This document shows positions 6,732-12,170 of a stretch of 12,170 bases of DNA, piece by piece. The notes below the pieces were generated by a model that had not been told where the DNA came from, ran no database searches, and saw only the letters and a program-made list of their open reading frames with translations. The position numbers were made by a program, and so were the translations under genes. Location: NCBI GenBank assembly GCA_030628245.1, contig DAOVRI010000034.1:1-12170 (forward strand). Direction: 5' to 3'. Every line of letters begins with the position of its first letter. Positions within the stretch are counted from its first letter, which is position 1. The DNA is from Dehalococcoidales bacterium (lineage in GTDB: Bacteria > Chloroflexota > Dehalococcoidia > Dehalococcoidales > RBG-16-60-22).

Positions 6732-7658
6732 ATGGAAAATACTCATAAAAATGTACTGGCAGCTATCGGGAATACTCCCCTGGTGCAGCTGGCGAACCTG
6801 GATGGCGGCAATCCGGGGGTGAAGATTTTCGCCAAGCTGGAAGGCAATAACCCCGGGGGTTCCGTAAAAGACCGCCCGGCTTACTACATGATTAAAATGG
6901 CGGAAGAGTCCGGCCAGCTTACCCCGGACAAGACGATAATCGAGCCGACTTCCGGGAATACGGGTATTTCCCTGGCCATGATAGGTGCCGTCAAGGGTTA
7001 CCGGGTAAAGCTGTTCATGCCGGAATGCGTCAGCGTGGAAAGGCAGCTGGTTCTTCAGGCTTACGGCGCTGAGGTCGTGCTTACACCGGATAAAGAAGGC
7101 GTTGACGGGGCCATAAAGCAGGCCCATCAGGCTTTGAAGGCGGAGCCGGATAGATATTTCATGCCCAACCAGTTCGATAACGAAAATAACATGCTGGCCC
7201 ACTATGAGACCACCGGACCCGAAATATTCAACCAGGCCGAAGGTAAGGTTGATGTCTTCGTGGCCACCATGGGAACGACGGGGACCCTGATAGGTACCGG
7301 CACGTATTTAAGAGAGAAGATTCGCGGTATCGGAATCGTCGGGGTGGAGCCTATTCTGGGTCACGCCATACAGGGGCTGAAAAACATGAAGGAGAGTGTT
7401 GTCCCCAGGATATATGACCCCGATGCTCTAGATGAGAAAATTATTATCGAAGATGGTGATGCCTTCGAGATGGCGCGGCTGCTGGCCGTCAGGGAAGGAC
7501 TTTTCGTAGGTATGTCCAGCGGGGCCGCCGTGGCCGGAGCCCTGACTGTTGCCAAGAAAATGAAAAAGGGTACCATTGTGACTGTCCTGCCCGACCGCGG
7601 CGACCGTTACCTTAGTACCACGCTGTTCCGTTCTATCTGCGCCGAGTGTCCGCCGTAG
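6732..7658 (+). CDS. cysM: Cysteine synthase, CysM-like (PLP-dependent)
   Basis: A fold-type II PLP enzyme of the cysteine synthase family that replaces the activated hydroxyl of O-acetylserine or O-phosphoserine with a sulfide donor to make cysteine. It has 308 residues. Seen: IGNTPLVQL (12-20), NNPGGSVKDRPA with the Schiff-base lysine Lys46, the substrate loop TSGNTG (73-78), the phosphate-binding GTTGT (181-185), MSSGAA (261-266) contacting the pyridine nitrogen, and PDRGDRYLST (286-295). NPGGSVKDRPA rather than NPxxSVKDRI, and the LKNM-VPRIYDP stretch (216-229), point to the CysM branch rather than CysK. The stretch recalls mycobacterial CysM, an O-phosphoserine sulfhydrylase, so the substrate may not be O-acetylserine. 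The ATG has AGGTGA upstream. It lies 66 bp after glyA and 13 bp before the next gene, so the three are probably one operon. Confidence 0.94.
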   Translation: MENTHKNVLAAIGNTPLVQLANLDGGNPGVKIFAKLEGNNPGGSVKDRPAYYMIKMAEESGQLTPDKTIIEPTSGNTGISLAMIGAVKGYRVKLFMPECVSVERQLVLQAYGAEVVLTPDKEGVDGAIKQAHQALKAEPDRYFMPNQFDNENNMLAHYETTGPEIFNQAEGKVDVFVATMGTTGTLIGTGTYLREKIRGIGIVGVEPILGHAIQGLKNMKESVVPRIYDPDALDEKIIIEDGDAFEMARLLAVREGLFVGMSSGAAVAGALTVAKKMKKGTIVTVLPDRGDRYLSTTLFRSICAECPP

Positions 7659-7671
7659 ACGATTGGGCAAA

Positions 7672-8160
7672 ATGCCGAGTACCGAAGCATATTTGGATAT
7701 TGAGACAACCGGCCTCGCCCCTTCCTGTTGTGAAATCACCGTAGTCGGTATTCATCTCTGTCGTGGAGATAATACCGAATTTGTTCAATTGGTCGGGAGA
7801 GATATCACTGCCGATAGCATACTGGAGGCTCTCGGCGGTGTTGATATTATCTATACCTATAACGGTAGCAGGTTCGATTTACCGTTTATTCACTCGCAAT
7901 TCGGCATGAATCTGGCAGAACTCTTCACCCACCACGACCTGATGTATGATTGCTGGAGGAATAACCTGTTCGGTGGACTCAAGGCGGTGGAACGGCGGTT
8001 GGGCATCTACCGTAGGCTTGTGGATATGAACGGTTATGAAGCTATCAGGCTTTGGTGGAAATACGTTGATTCCTTTGATTTAGATGCCCTGGAGATACTT
8101 CTTGAGTATAACCGGGAAGATGTAGTAAACCTGAAGACCCTGAGGGAGATATTGCTCTAA
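7672..8160 (+). CDS. Stand-alone RNase H-like / DEDDy exonuclease-fold protein (YprB type)
   Basis: A 162-residue protein that consists almost wholly of an RNase H-like 3'-5' exonuclease domain of the YprB/RNase_H_2 type. The acidic residues expected for two-metal nuclease chemistry are visible: Asp9 and Glu11 in YLDIETTGL (7-15), Asp69 in YNGSRFDLPF (63-72), and Tyr146-x3-Asp150 in YNREDVVNL (146-154), the DEDDy pattern. GGLKAVERRLGI (101-112) and EAIRLWWKY (123-131) are further family marks. The B. subtilis YprB protein carries an extra C-terminal tail that is absent here. The substrate, DNA or RNA, is unknown. The start is uncertain: ATG 7672 gives a natural N-terminus, and an in-frame TTG at 7663 would add three residues; neither has a clear ribosome-binding site. 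That suggests translational coupling to cysM, whose stop is 13 bp upstream. Confidence 0.85.
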   Translation: MPSTEAYLDIETTGLAPSCCEITVVGIHLCRGDNTEFVQLVGRDITADSILEALGGVDIIYTYNGSRFDLPFIHSQFGMNLAELFTHHDLMYDCWRNNLFGGLKAVERRLGIYRRLVDMNGYEAIRLWWKYVDSFDLDALEILLEYNREDVVNLKTLREILL

Positions 8161-8177
8161 CTCCTGAACAGCATCAC

Positions 8178-8200
8178 CCCCATTTTATGCTATAATGGGG
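8178..8200 (+). promoter_or_regulatory. Extended -10 promoter for the MFS gene, embedded in a 7-bp dyad
   Basis: TGCTATAAT (8188-8196) is a perfect extended -10 element; no convincing -35 box stands 17 bp upstream, as is common for this class. CCCCATT (8178-8184) and AATGGGG (8194-8200) form a perfect inverted repeat with a 9-base centre, so the -10 box is partly inside the right arm. This could be an operator for a dimeric repressor or a hairpin ending the upstream operon; the lack of a T-run after it makes a terminator less likely. A second TATAAT follows at 8205-8210, without -35 or TGN support. Confidence 0.5.
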
Positions 8201-8239
8201 CTAATATAATCAGGGGAACTGCTATCAAACTAGCTTATC

Positions 8240-9499
8240 GTGACCAATAAAGAGATTCGCGAACTCCGTAAGAATGAGCCACGATTTTTTTATGGCTATA
8301 TCGTGGTTATAGCCTCCTCCTTCATTATGGTGGTGTCGTGGGCCGCATATAATTCCTTTGGCGTCTTCCTCAAGCCTCTGCTGACCGAGTTTGGCTGGAC
8401 CAGTGCTATGACTTCAGGCGCCTTCTCACTCTCCATGATTATATATGGCGTGCTGGGTATTGTGGTGGGGGTACTCACCGATAAATTCGGTCCTCGGGTG
8501 GTGATAACAATCTGTGGCTTACTATTAGGTCTGGGATATTTACTGATGTCACAGGTCAGCAATCCCTGGCAGCTATATCTGTTCTACGGCGTGATAATAG
8601 GTATTGGCATGAGTGGCGTCTGGGTCCCGCAATTATCGACTGTTGCCAGATGGTTTATCAGCAGAAGGACCCTGATGACGGGCATTGTTATTGCTGGCGC
8701 GGGCATAGGCCAGTTGATCGGACCACCAGTGATTACCCGGCTTATTTATACTTATGGTTGGCGTCTATCCTTTATCGTAATCGGCGGTGTACTTCTACTA
8801 GCTGTGGTTTTAATTGCTCAATTACTGAAGCGTGCCCCGGCTCAGATGGGGCAGCGACCATACGGCGAAAATGAAGGGGAACGACAGGAGTCAGAATCTG
8901 GAACTAAGGACTTTTACTTCAAGGAGTCCGTTTATACGGCACAATTCTGGTTAGCTTCCTTCTTATTCCTCTGCCACGGGTATGGTGCTTTCGCCATTAT
9001 AGTGCATATTGTACCGCATGCCATTGAGTTGGGAATATCAGCCGCCAGTGCCGCCAACATTTTGGCTTTTATGGGTGGGGCAGGTATCTTTGGCAATTAT
9101 GTGCTGGGCGGACTTGCTGACAGAATAGGCAACAGGCAGATTTTCATTATTGGCTGTATTGTGATGTCGGCGGCTTTGTTCTGGCTGGTGCCGGCCAGAG
9201 AGATATGGATGTTTTTCCTCTTTGCGGTTGTCTTTGGCTTCGCTTTTGGGGGTATGGGTGCGGCCGAGTCACCTATAGTAGCCAGGCTTTTCGGGCTGAG
9301 CTCGCATGGTTTGATTTACGGGGTTGTTCACCTTGGCTTTACAGTAGGAGCTGCTGCCGGTCCGTTTGTGACCGGTTATATATTTGATATCACCGGTGGT
9401 TATCAGATGGCTTGGCTTGTCTGTGCTGCTTTTGCCGTTGTCGGTATCATACTGGCAGCACTATTAAGACCAACCAAAAAGCTGGGTGGTAGAATCTAG
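8240..9499 (+). CDS. MFS transporter, 12 membrane helices, probable anion/carboxylate carrier
   Basis: An inner-membrane carrier of the major facilitator superfamily, 419 residues, with about twelve hydrophobic segments. The first six lie roughly at 18-200, followed by a charged cytoplasmic loop (about 197-232, rich in Gln, Glu and Gly) and six more from about 234 to 408. The MFS signature loop appears as VGVLTDKFGPRVV (76-88) between helices 2 and 3 and repeats as GLADRIGNRQ (291-300) between helices 8 and 9; the helix-5 motif AGIGQLIGPP (154-163) is also present. The FFYGYIVVIASSF start and overall look resemble the oxalate:formate or monocarboxylate-type MFS carriers, but the substrate is not readable. 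The start is GTG 8240: an in-frame TAG at 8231 excludes an earlier one, and no good ribosome-binding site is seen. It is a single gene with its own promoter, 80 bp after the glyA operon. Confidence 0.9.
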   Translation: MTNKEIRELRKNEPRFFYGYIVVIASSFIMVVSWAAYNSFGVFLKPLLTEFGWTSAMTSGAFSLSMIIYGVLGIVVGVLTDKFGPRVVITICGLLLGLGYLLMSQVSNPWQLYLFYGVIIGIGMSGVWVPQLSTVARWFISRRTLMTGIVIAGAGIGQLIGPPVITRLIYTYGWRLSFIVIGGVLLLAVVLIAQLLKRAPAQMGQRPYGENEGERQESESGTKDFYFKESVYTAQFWLASFLFLCHGYGAFAIIVHIVPHAIELGISAASAANILAFMGGAGIFGNYVLGGLADRIGNRQIFIIGCIVMSAALFWLVPAREIWMFFLFAVVFGFAFGGMGAAESPIVARLFGLSSHGLIYGVVHLGFTVGAAAGPFVTGYIFDITGGYQMAWLVCAAFAVVGIILAALLRPTKKLGGRI

Positions 9500-9605
9500 T
9501 TCTGTCAATGACAGTCCGCTCAATTATCGTATCTACATTCGGATATATAGTCCGCTCCTGTCAAGGTAATTAAGCAGGCTCTGTTGGCATCGGTTGATAT
9601 CTTTA
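9500..9605. other. Non-coding gap with a short palindrome and a direct repeat
   Basis: No gene is visible after the MFS stop. CTGTCA-A-TGACAG (9502-9514) is a perfect 6-bp inverted repeat 3 bases after the stop codon; it has no T-run, so it is at best a weak processing or termination signal. AGTCCGCTC occurs twice (9513-9521 and 9549-9557), 36 bp apart, and CTGTCA recurs at 9558-9563 beside the second copy, as if a 45-bp segment were partly duplicated. Together with the element at 9606-9784 and the prs promoter this fills the 350-bp gap. Confidence 0.5.
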
Positions 9606-9784
9606 CCTCACCCCCGGCCTCTCTCCAGCCTTTTGGTTATCTTTTCCCGCCCAGCTTGCCCGCCGTAGCTCTCGCCTGCCAAAGCTCAGGAGGAGCGGCG
9701 AGCAGGTTAGCGTAGGCTGGCCGCCCAGCATCATTCGCGGCTTATCCCGCAAGATACCTCCCCCCACCTCCAACGGGGGTGAGG
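9606..9784. repeat. 179-bp element with perfect 11-bp terminal inverted repeats
   Basis: CCTCACCCCCG (9606-9616) and CGGGGGTGAGG (9774-9784) are exact reverse complements and bound a 179-bp GC-rich, non-coding stretch. Inside are further pairing segments: GCTC/GAGC with a 5-base loop (9684-9696) flanked by GCC/GGC, CCTGC (9675-9679) with GCAGG (9702-9706), CCAGC (9651-9655) with GCTGG (9716-9720), and an 8-bp direct repeat CGCCCAGC (9648, 9722). The design is that of a small dispersed, structured intergenic repeat or a MITE without a transposase. I see no clear target-site duplication: the flanks (ATCTTTA left, ATGCTGT right) do not match. Its right end lies where the prs -35 box would be. 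Confidence 0.55.
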
Positions 9785-9798
9785 ATGCTGTTTAATAG

Positions 9799-9807
9799 TG
9801 CTATAAT
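9799..9807 (+). promoter_or_regulatory. Extended -10 promoter for prs-DUF2007-secA
   Basis: TGCTATAAT (9799-9807) is a perfect extended -10, the same nine bases as at the MFS gene. The position for a -35 box (9779-9784, GTGAGG) bears no likeness to TTGACA and is the last six bases of the inverted-repeat element. Transcription would start near 9814, giving a leader of about 36 bases with the AGAGGAGA ribosome-binding site. Confidence 0.55.
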
Positions 9808-9849
9808 AATGATGCAACCGGGTAAAATAATGAGAGGAGAAGATAGCTC

Positions 9850-10788
9850 ATGGATGAATTAAAGGTATTATGTGGCAGAGCTCATCCGGTTCTGGCTAAG
9901 GCGATAACCAAGTATCTGGGGATAAGCCTGGGCAAATGCGAAGTAAAGCAGTTCAGTAATGAAAATACCTTTGTTCGTATTATGGAGAATGTCCGTCAGC
10001 GGGATACTTTTGTTGTACAACCGATCTCCTCTCCGGTGAATGACAATCTGGTGGAGATCCTCATTATGCTTGACGCCCTGAAGCGGGCTTCGGCCGGCCG
10101 GATTACAGCTGTAATACCGTACTACGGTTACGGACGTACTGATAAAAAAGACCAGCCCCGGGTGCCCATCACCGCCAAACTGGTGGCCGACCTGCTCACC
10201 GTAGCCGGTGCCAACCGGGTGCTGACCGTGGACTTACACGCGGCGCAGATTCAGGGTTTCTTTAACATACCTGTTGACGAGTTGACAGCTCTAAATATCC
10301 TGGGCAAATATTTCATGGAGAAAGCCTATAAGGACGTGGTAGTCGTTGCCAGTGATATAGGCGCTACCAAGCGGGCACGTGACCTGGGAGCCATGCTGAA
10401 CGCTCCGCTGGCTATCATGGAAAAGAGGCGACTCGGTAATGATGATAAGACTGAGACGTTGAACGTCATCGGTGATGTCAAAGGTAAGGTAGCTCTCACC
10501 GTGGATGACGAAATAGACACCGCCGGCTCGCTGGTGGGGGTTGTTTCTACCCTGATGGACCGCGGTGCTCTGGAAGTACATGCCTGCTGCACCCACCCCA
10601 TCTTCTCCGGCCCGGCAATTAAGCGTTTAGCCGAAAGTCCGGTAAAGGAAGTAGTCGTTACCGATACTGTTCCCGTTCCCGCAAGAAAGAGATTGGACAA
10701 GATTACCGTTTTGCCGATGGCGCCGCTGCTGGGTGAGGCTATCAGGCGTATTCATACCGGGCAGTCCGTGGGGGCCATGTTTGAGTAA
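9850..10788 (+). CDS. prs: Ribose-phosphate pyrophosphokinase (PRPP synthetase)
   Basis: Makes 5-phosphoribosyl-1-pyrophosphate from ribose 5-phosphate and ATP, feeding purine, pyrimidine, histidine, tryptophan and NAD synthesis. The 312-residue length is normal. Seen: FSNEN (35-39) in the ATP-site loop, PVNDNLVEILIMLDA (62-76), YGYGRTDKKDQPRVPITAK (92-110), the catalytic His130 in VDLHAAQIQGFF, SDIGATKRAR (168-177), and the ribose-phosphate binding loop VDDEIDTAGS (218-227). Two positions that bind ATP in better studied enzymes differ: the usual Glu at 39 is Asn and the usual Gln at 97 is Thr. The enzyme otherwise looks complete. The ATG at 9850 has AGAGGAGA nine bases upstream. Its stop codon overlaps the next gene's start, and a promoter lies at 9799-9807. 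Confidence 0.97.
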   Translation: MDELKVLCGRAHPVLAKAITKYLGISLGKCEVKQFSNENTFVRIMENVRQRDTFVVQPISSPVNDNLVEILIMLDALKRASAGRITAVIPYYGYGRTDKKDQPRVPITAKLVADLLTVAGANRVLTVDLHAAQIQGFFNIPVDELTALNILGKYFMEKAYKDVVVVASDIGATKRARDLGAMLNAPLAIMEKRRLGNDDKTETLNVIGDVKGKVALTVDDEIDTAGSLVGVVSTLMDRGALEVHACCTHPIFSGPAIKRLAESPVKEVVVTDTVPVPARKRLDKITVLPMAPLLGEAIRRIHTGQSVGAMFE

Positions 10789-11011
10789 TAACGAAAAACT
10801 GGTCGAGGTTTATAAGGCCCGCAGTGATATGGAAGCACAGGTTATTAAAAGTCTGCTGGAAAGCTATGATATACCGTGCTTTCTGAAGTCGAATGCTGCG
10901 CCTTCGGTGCATTTGTTTACGGTCGATGGCATGGCCGAAGTGAGAATTTTGGTTATGGATTCCATGGCGGACCGGGCGAAAGAACTGATTGTGAGTGATA
11001 GGAATGGTTAA
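10781..11011 (+). CDS. DUF2007-like small protein (putative signal-transducing protein)
   Basis: A 76-residue soluble protein matching the general layout of DUF2007 domains: KLVEVYKARSDMEAQVIKSLLES (an early strand and helix), IPCFLKSN, then a strand VRILVMDSMADRAKELI with a final helix. Such domains are found alone or fused to others and are described only as putative signal-transducing; no reaction is known, and some resemble PII-like small folds. The best start is TTG 10781, which places the domain's first strand right after the N-terminus and overlaps the prs stop by 8 bp; an in-frame ATG at 10733 lies inside prs and adds unrelated residues. The only hint of a ribosome-binding site is a GTGGGGG run inside the end of prs. 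Translation is probably coupled to prs. Its own stop overlaps the secA start by 8 bp. Confidence 0.8.
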   Translation: MSNNEKLVEVYKARSDMEAQVIKSLLESYDIPCFLKSNAAPSVHLFTVDGMAEVRILVMDSMADRAKELIVSDRNG

Positions 11012-12170
11012 GTTTTTAAGCGGTCTGTTTGATTCCAACGAAAAAGAGCTGAAACGGCTACAGCCGAAGGTCGACCGTATCAATGAGCTGGAGCCTGAGT
11101 TTAAGAAGCTGAGCGATGCCGACCTTCGGGCCAAGACGGACGAGTTCAAGGCAAGGTTCAAGGACGGCGCTTCACTCGATGAACTGCTGCCCGAGGCCTT
11201 TGCCGCCGTGCGCGAGGCCGCCGGACGTACTTTAGGCCAGCGCCACTATGATGTGCAGCTGCTGGGCGGCGTTACCCTGCACCTGGGGAAAATCGCCGAG
11301 ATGAAGACCGGTGAAGGCAAGACCCTGGTGGCTACCCTGCCCCTCTACCTCAACTCGCTCTCCGGTAAGGGAACCCACCTGGCCACGGTGAACGACTACC
11401 TGGCGCGGCGTGACCCGTACTGGATGGCGCCGATTTATCACGCTCTGGGGGTAAGCGTCGCCAGTATTTACCCGATGCAGAATCCGGACGAATATACCCC
11501 CTCCCGTATTTACGACCCGGAATATGATTCCGGGGACAGCCGCTGGAAGCATTTCCGGCCTGTATCTCGTCGAGAGGCATACCAGGCCGATATCACCTAC
11601 GGCACCAGCAGCGAGTTCGGCTTTGACTACCTCAGGGACAACATGGTTACGGATTTATCCCGGTGTGCCCAGCGTCCTTTGAACTACGCCATCGTCGACG
11701 AGGTGGACAATCTCCTTATCGATGAAGCCCGCACGCCGCTTATTATCAGCGCCCCGGCGGAGGAATCGGGCCAGACGTATCAGGTCTTTGCCCGGCTCGT
11801 GCCCCGTTTGCATGTGGAAGAGGACTTCACGGTTGAGGAGAAGTCGCGCACGGTAAATCTCACTGATGATGGCATGAGCAACATAGAGCGGATGCTCAAA
11901 CGCGAGGGTTTGCTGAAGTCGCCCAACCTCTATGACCCGGAAAACCAGGCCCTGACCCGCTACCTGGATAACGCCCTTAAAGCCCAGGTACTCTATAAGC
12001 GGGACCGTAGCTACGTCGTTAAGGACGGCGAGGTTATCATCGTCGACGAATTTACCGGTCGTTTGATGTACGGTCGGCGCTATTCCGAGGGACTGCACCA
12101 GGCTATCGAGGCCAAAGAGCATGTTAAAGTCCAGCGGGAATCGATGACCTATGCAACGGTCACCATCCAG
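11004..12170 (+). CDS. secA: Preprotein translocase ATPase SecA, N-terminal part (cut by window edge)
   Basis: The motor that drives unfolded preproteins through the SecYEG channel at the inner membrane. 389 codons are visible without a stop, about 45 percent of a usual SecA. Seen: the N-terminal helix, LGKIAEMKTGEGKTLVATLP with Walker A MKTGEGKT (100-107), TVNDYLARRD (128-137), ITYGTSSEFGFDYLRDNM (197-214), Walker B with VDEVDNLLIDEARTPLIIS (231-249), where Asn stands for the common Ser, and the start of the preprotein-binding domain with VDEFTGRLMYGRRYSEGLHQA further on. Residues about 160-187 are an insertion of roughly 25 residues relative to E. coli SecA, rich in Tyr, Pro, Arg and Asp, as I recall from Chloroflexota. 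The ATG at 11004 overlaps the preceding gene's stop by 8 bp, and no strong ribosome-binding site is seen, so coupling is likely. Confidence 0.97.
   Translation, partial: MVKFLSGLFDSNEKELKRLQPKVDRINELEPEFKKLSDADLRAKTDEFKARFKDGASLDELLPEAFAAVREAAGRTLGQRHYDVQLLGGVTLHLGKIAEMKTGEGKTLVATLPLYLNSLSGKGTHLATVNDYLARRDPYWMAPIYHALGVSVASIYPMQNPDEYTPSRIYDPEYDSGDSRWKHFRPVSRREAYQADITYGTSSEFGFDYLRDNMVTDLSRCAQRPLNYAIVDEVDNLLIDEARTPLIISAPAEESGQTYQVFARLVPRLHVEEDFTVEEKSRTVNLTDDGMSNIERMLKREGLLKSPNLYDPENQALTRYLDNALKAQVLYKRDRSYVVKDGEVIIVDEFTGRLMYGRRYSEGLHQAIEAKEHVKVQRESMTYATVTIQ

Noticed and set aside
6645..7202. 185-residue open frame on the minus strand opposite cysM
   Set aside because: It is antisense to the conserved PLP enzyme, shows no family motif, and has a composition typical of a reverse-frame shadow.
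8178..8210. The 7-bp dyad as terminator of the glyA-cysM-nuclease operon
   Set aside because: There is no run of T after the right arm and it overlaps a perfect extended -10, so an operator or promoter role is more likely, though not excluded.
11655..12122. 155-residue minus-strand frame opposite secA
   Set aside because: It overlaps the SecA Walker B and preprotein-binding regions on the other strand; the SecA match explains the sequence fully.
1..12170. A new defence, mobile or biosynthetic system
   Set aside because: Nearly all genes fall in known housekeeping families; no clusters of unknown genes, arrays, integrases or reverse transcriptases are present.

Overview
The window reads as a stretch of ordinary chromosome from a bacterium of the phylum Chloroflexota, most likely a Dehalococcoidia-type lineage. 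The reasons are the extra segment of about 25 residues in SecA between motifs that are adjacent in E. coli SecA, a moderately GC-rich composition, the pyrG-transaldolase-rho order, and the prs-small protein-secA order. This placement is inference from remembered family features. I see no rRNA, tRNA, CRISPR array, transposase, phage gene or toxin-antitoxin pair.

Left part, mostly minus strand (158-5252). The window opens with the tail of a plus-strand gene, possibly prephenate dehydrogenase, which converges 2 bp away on a small unrecognised minus-strand gene with its own promoter. Then, reading right to left, come an alpha/beta hydrolase and pyrG (CTP synthase), fsa/tal (transaldolase-like aldolase) and rho (termination factor). 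pyrG, fsa and rho look like one transcription unit. It is driven by a fully consensus promoter (TTGACA, 17 bp, TATAAT) just beyond the hydrolase stop codon. The leader is about 159 nt and ends in a terminator-like hairpin shortly before the pyrG start.

Middle and right part, plus strand (5353-12170). Two promoters back to back at 5303-5381 drive the hydrolase leftward and glyA rightward. glyA (serine hydroxymethyltransferase) is followed by a CysM-type cysteine synthase, so two serine-linked PLP enzymes sit together, and then by a short stand-alone exonuclease-like protein of the YprB/RNase_H_2 type. A 12-helix MFS transporter follows with its own extended -10 promoter lying inside a 7-bp dyad. 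A 350-bp non-coding gap (9500-9849) holds a palindrome, a short direct repeat and a 179-bp element bounded by perfect 11-bp inverted repeats. That element ends at the promoter of prs (PRPP synthetase). prs, a DUF2007-like small protein and secA then follow with 8-bp overlaps at both junctions. secA runs off the right edge after 389 codons.

The content is housekeeping metabolism (CTP, PRPP, one-carbon units, cysteine), transcription termination and protein export. I found no convincing new multi-gene system. The most interesting signals are regulatory or structural: the pyrG leader, the inverted-repeat element beside the prs promoter, the MFS promoter dyad, and a few family-level oddities in Prs, CysM and SecA.
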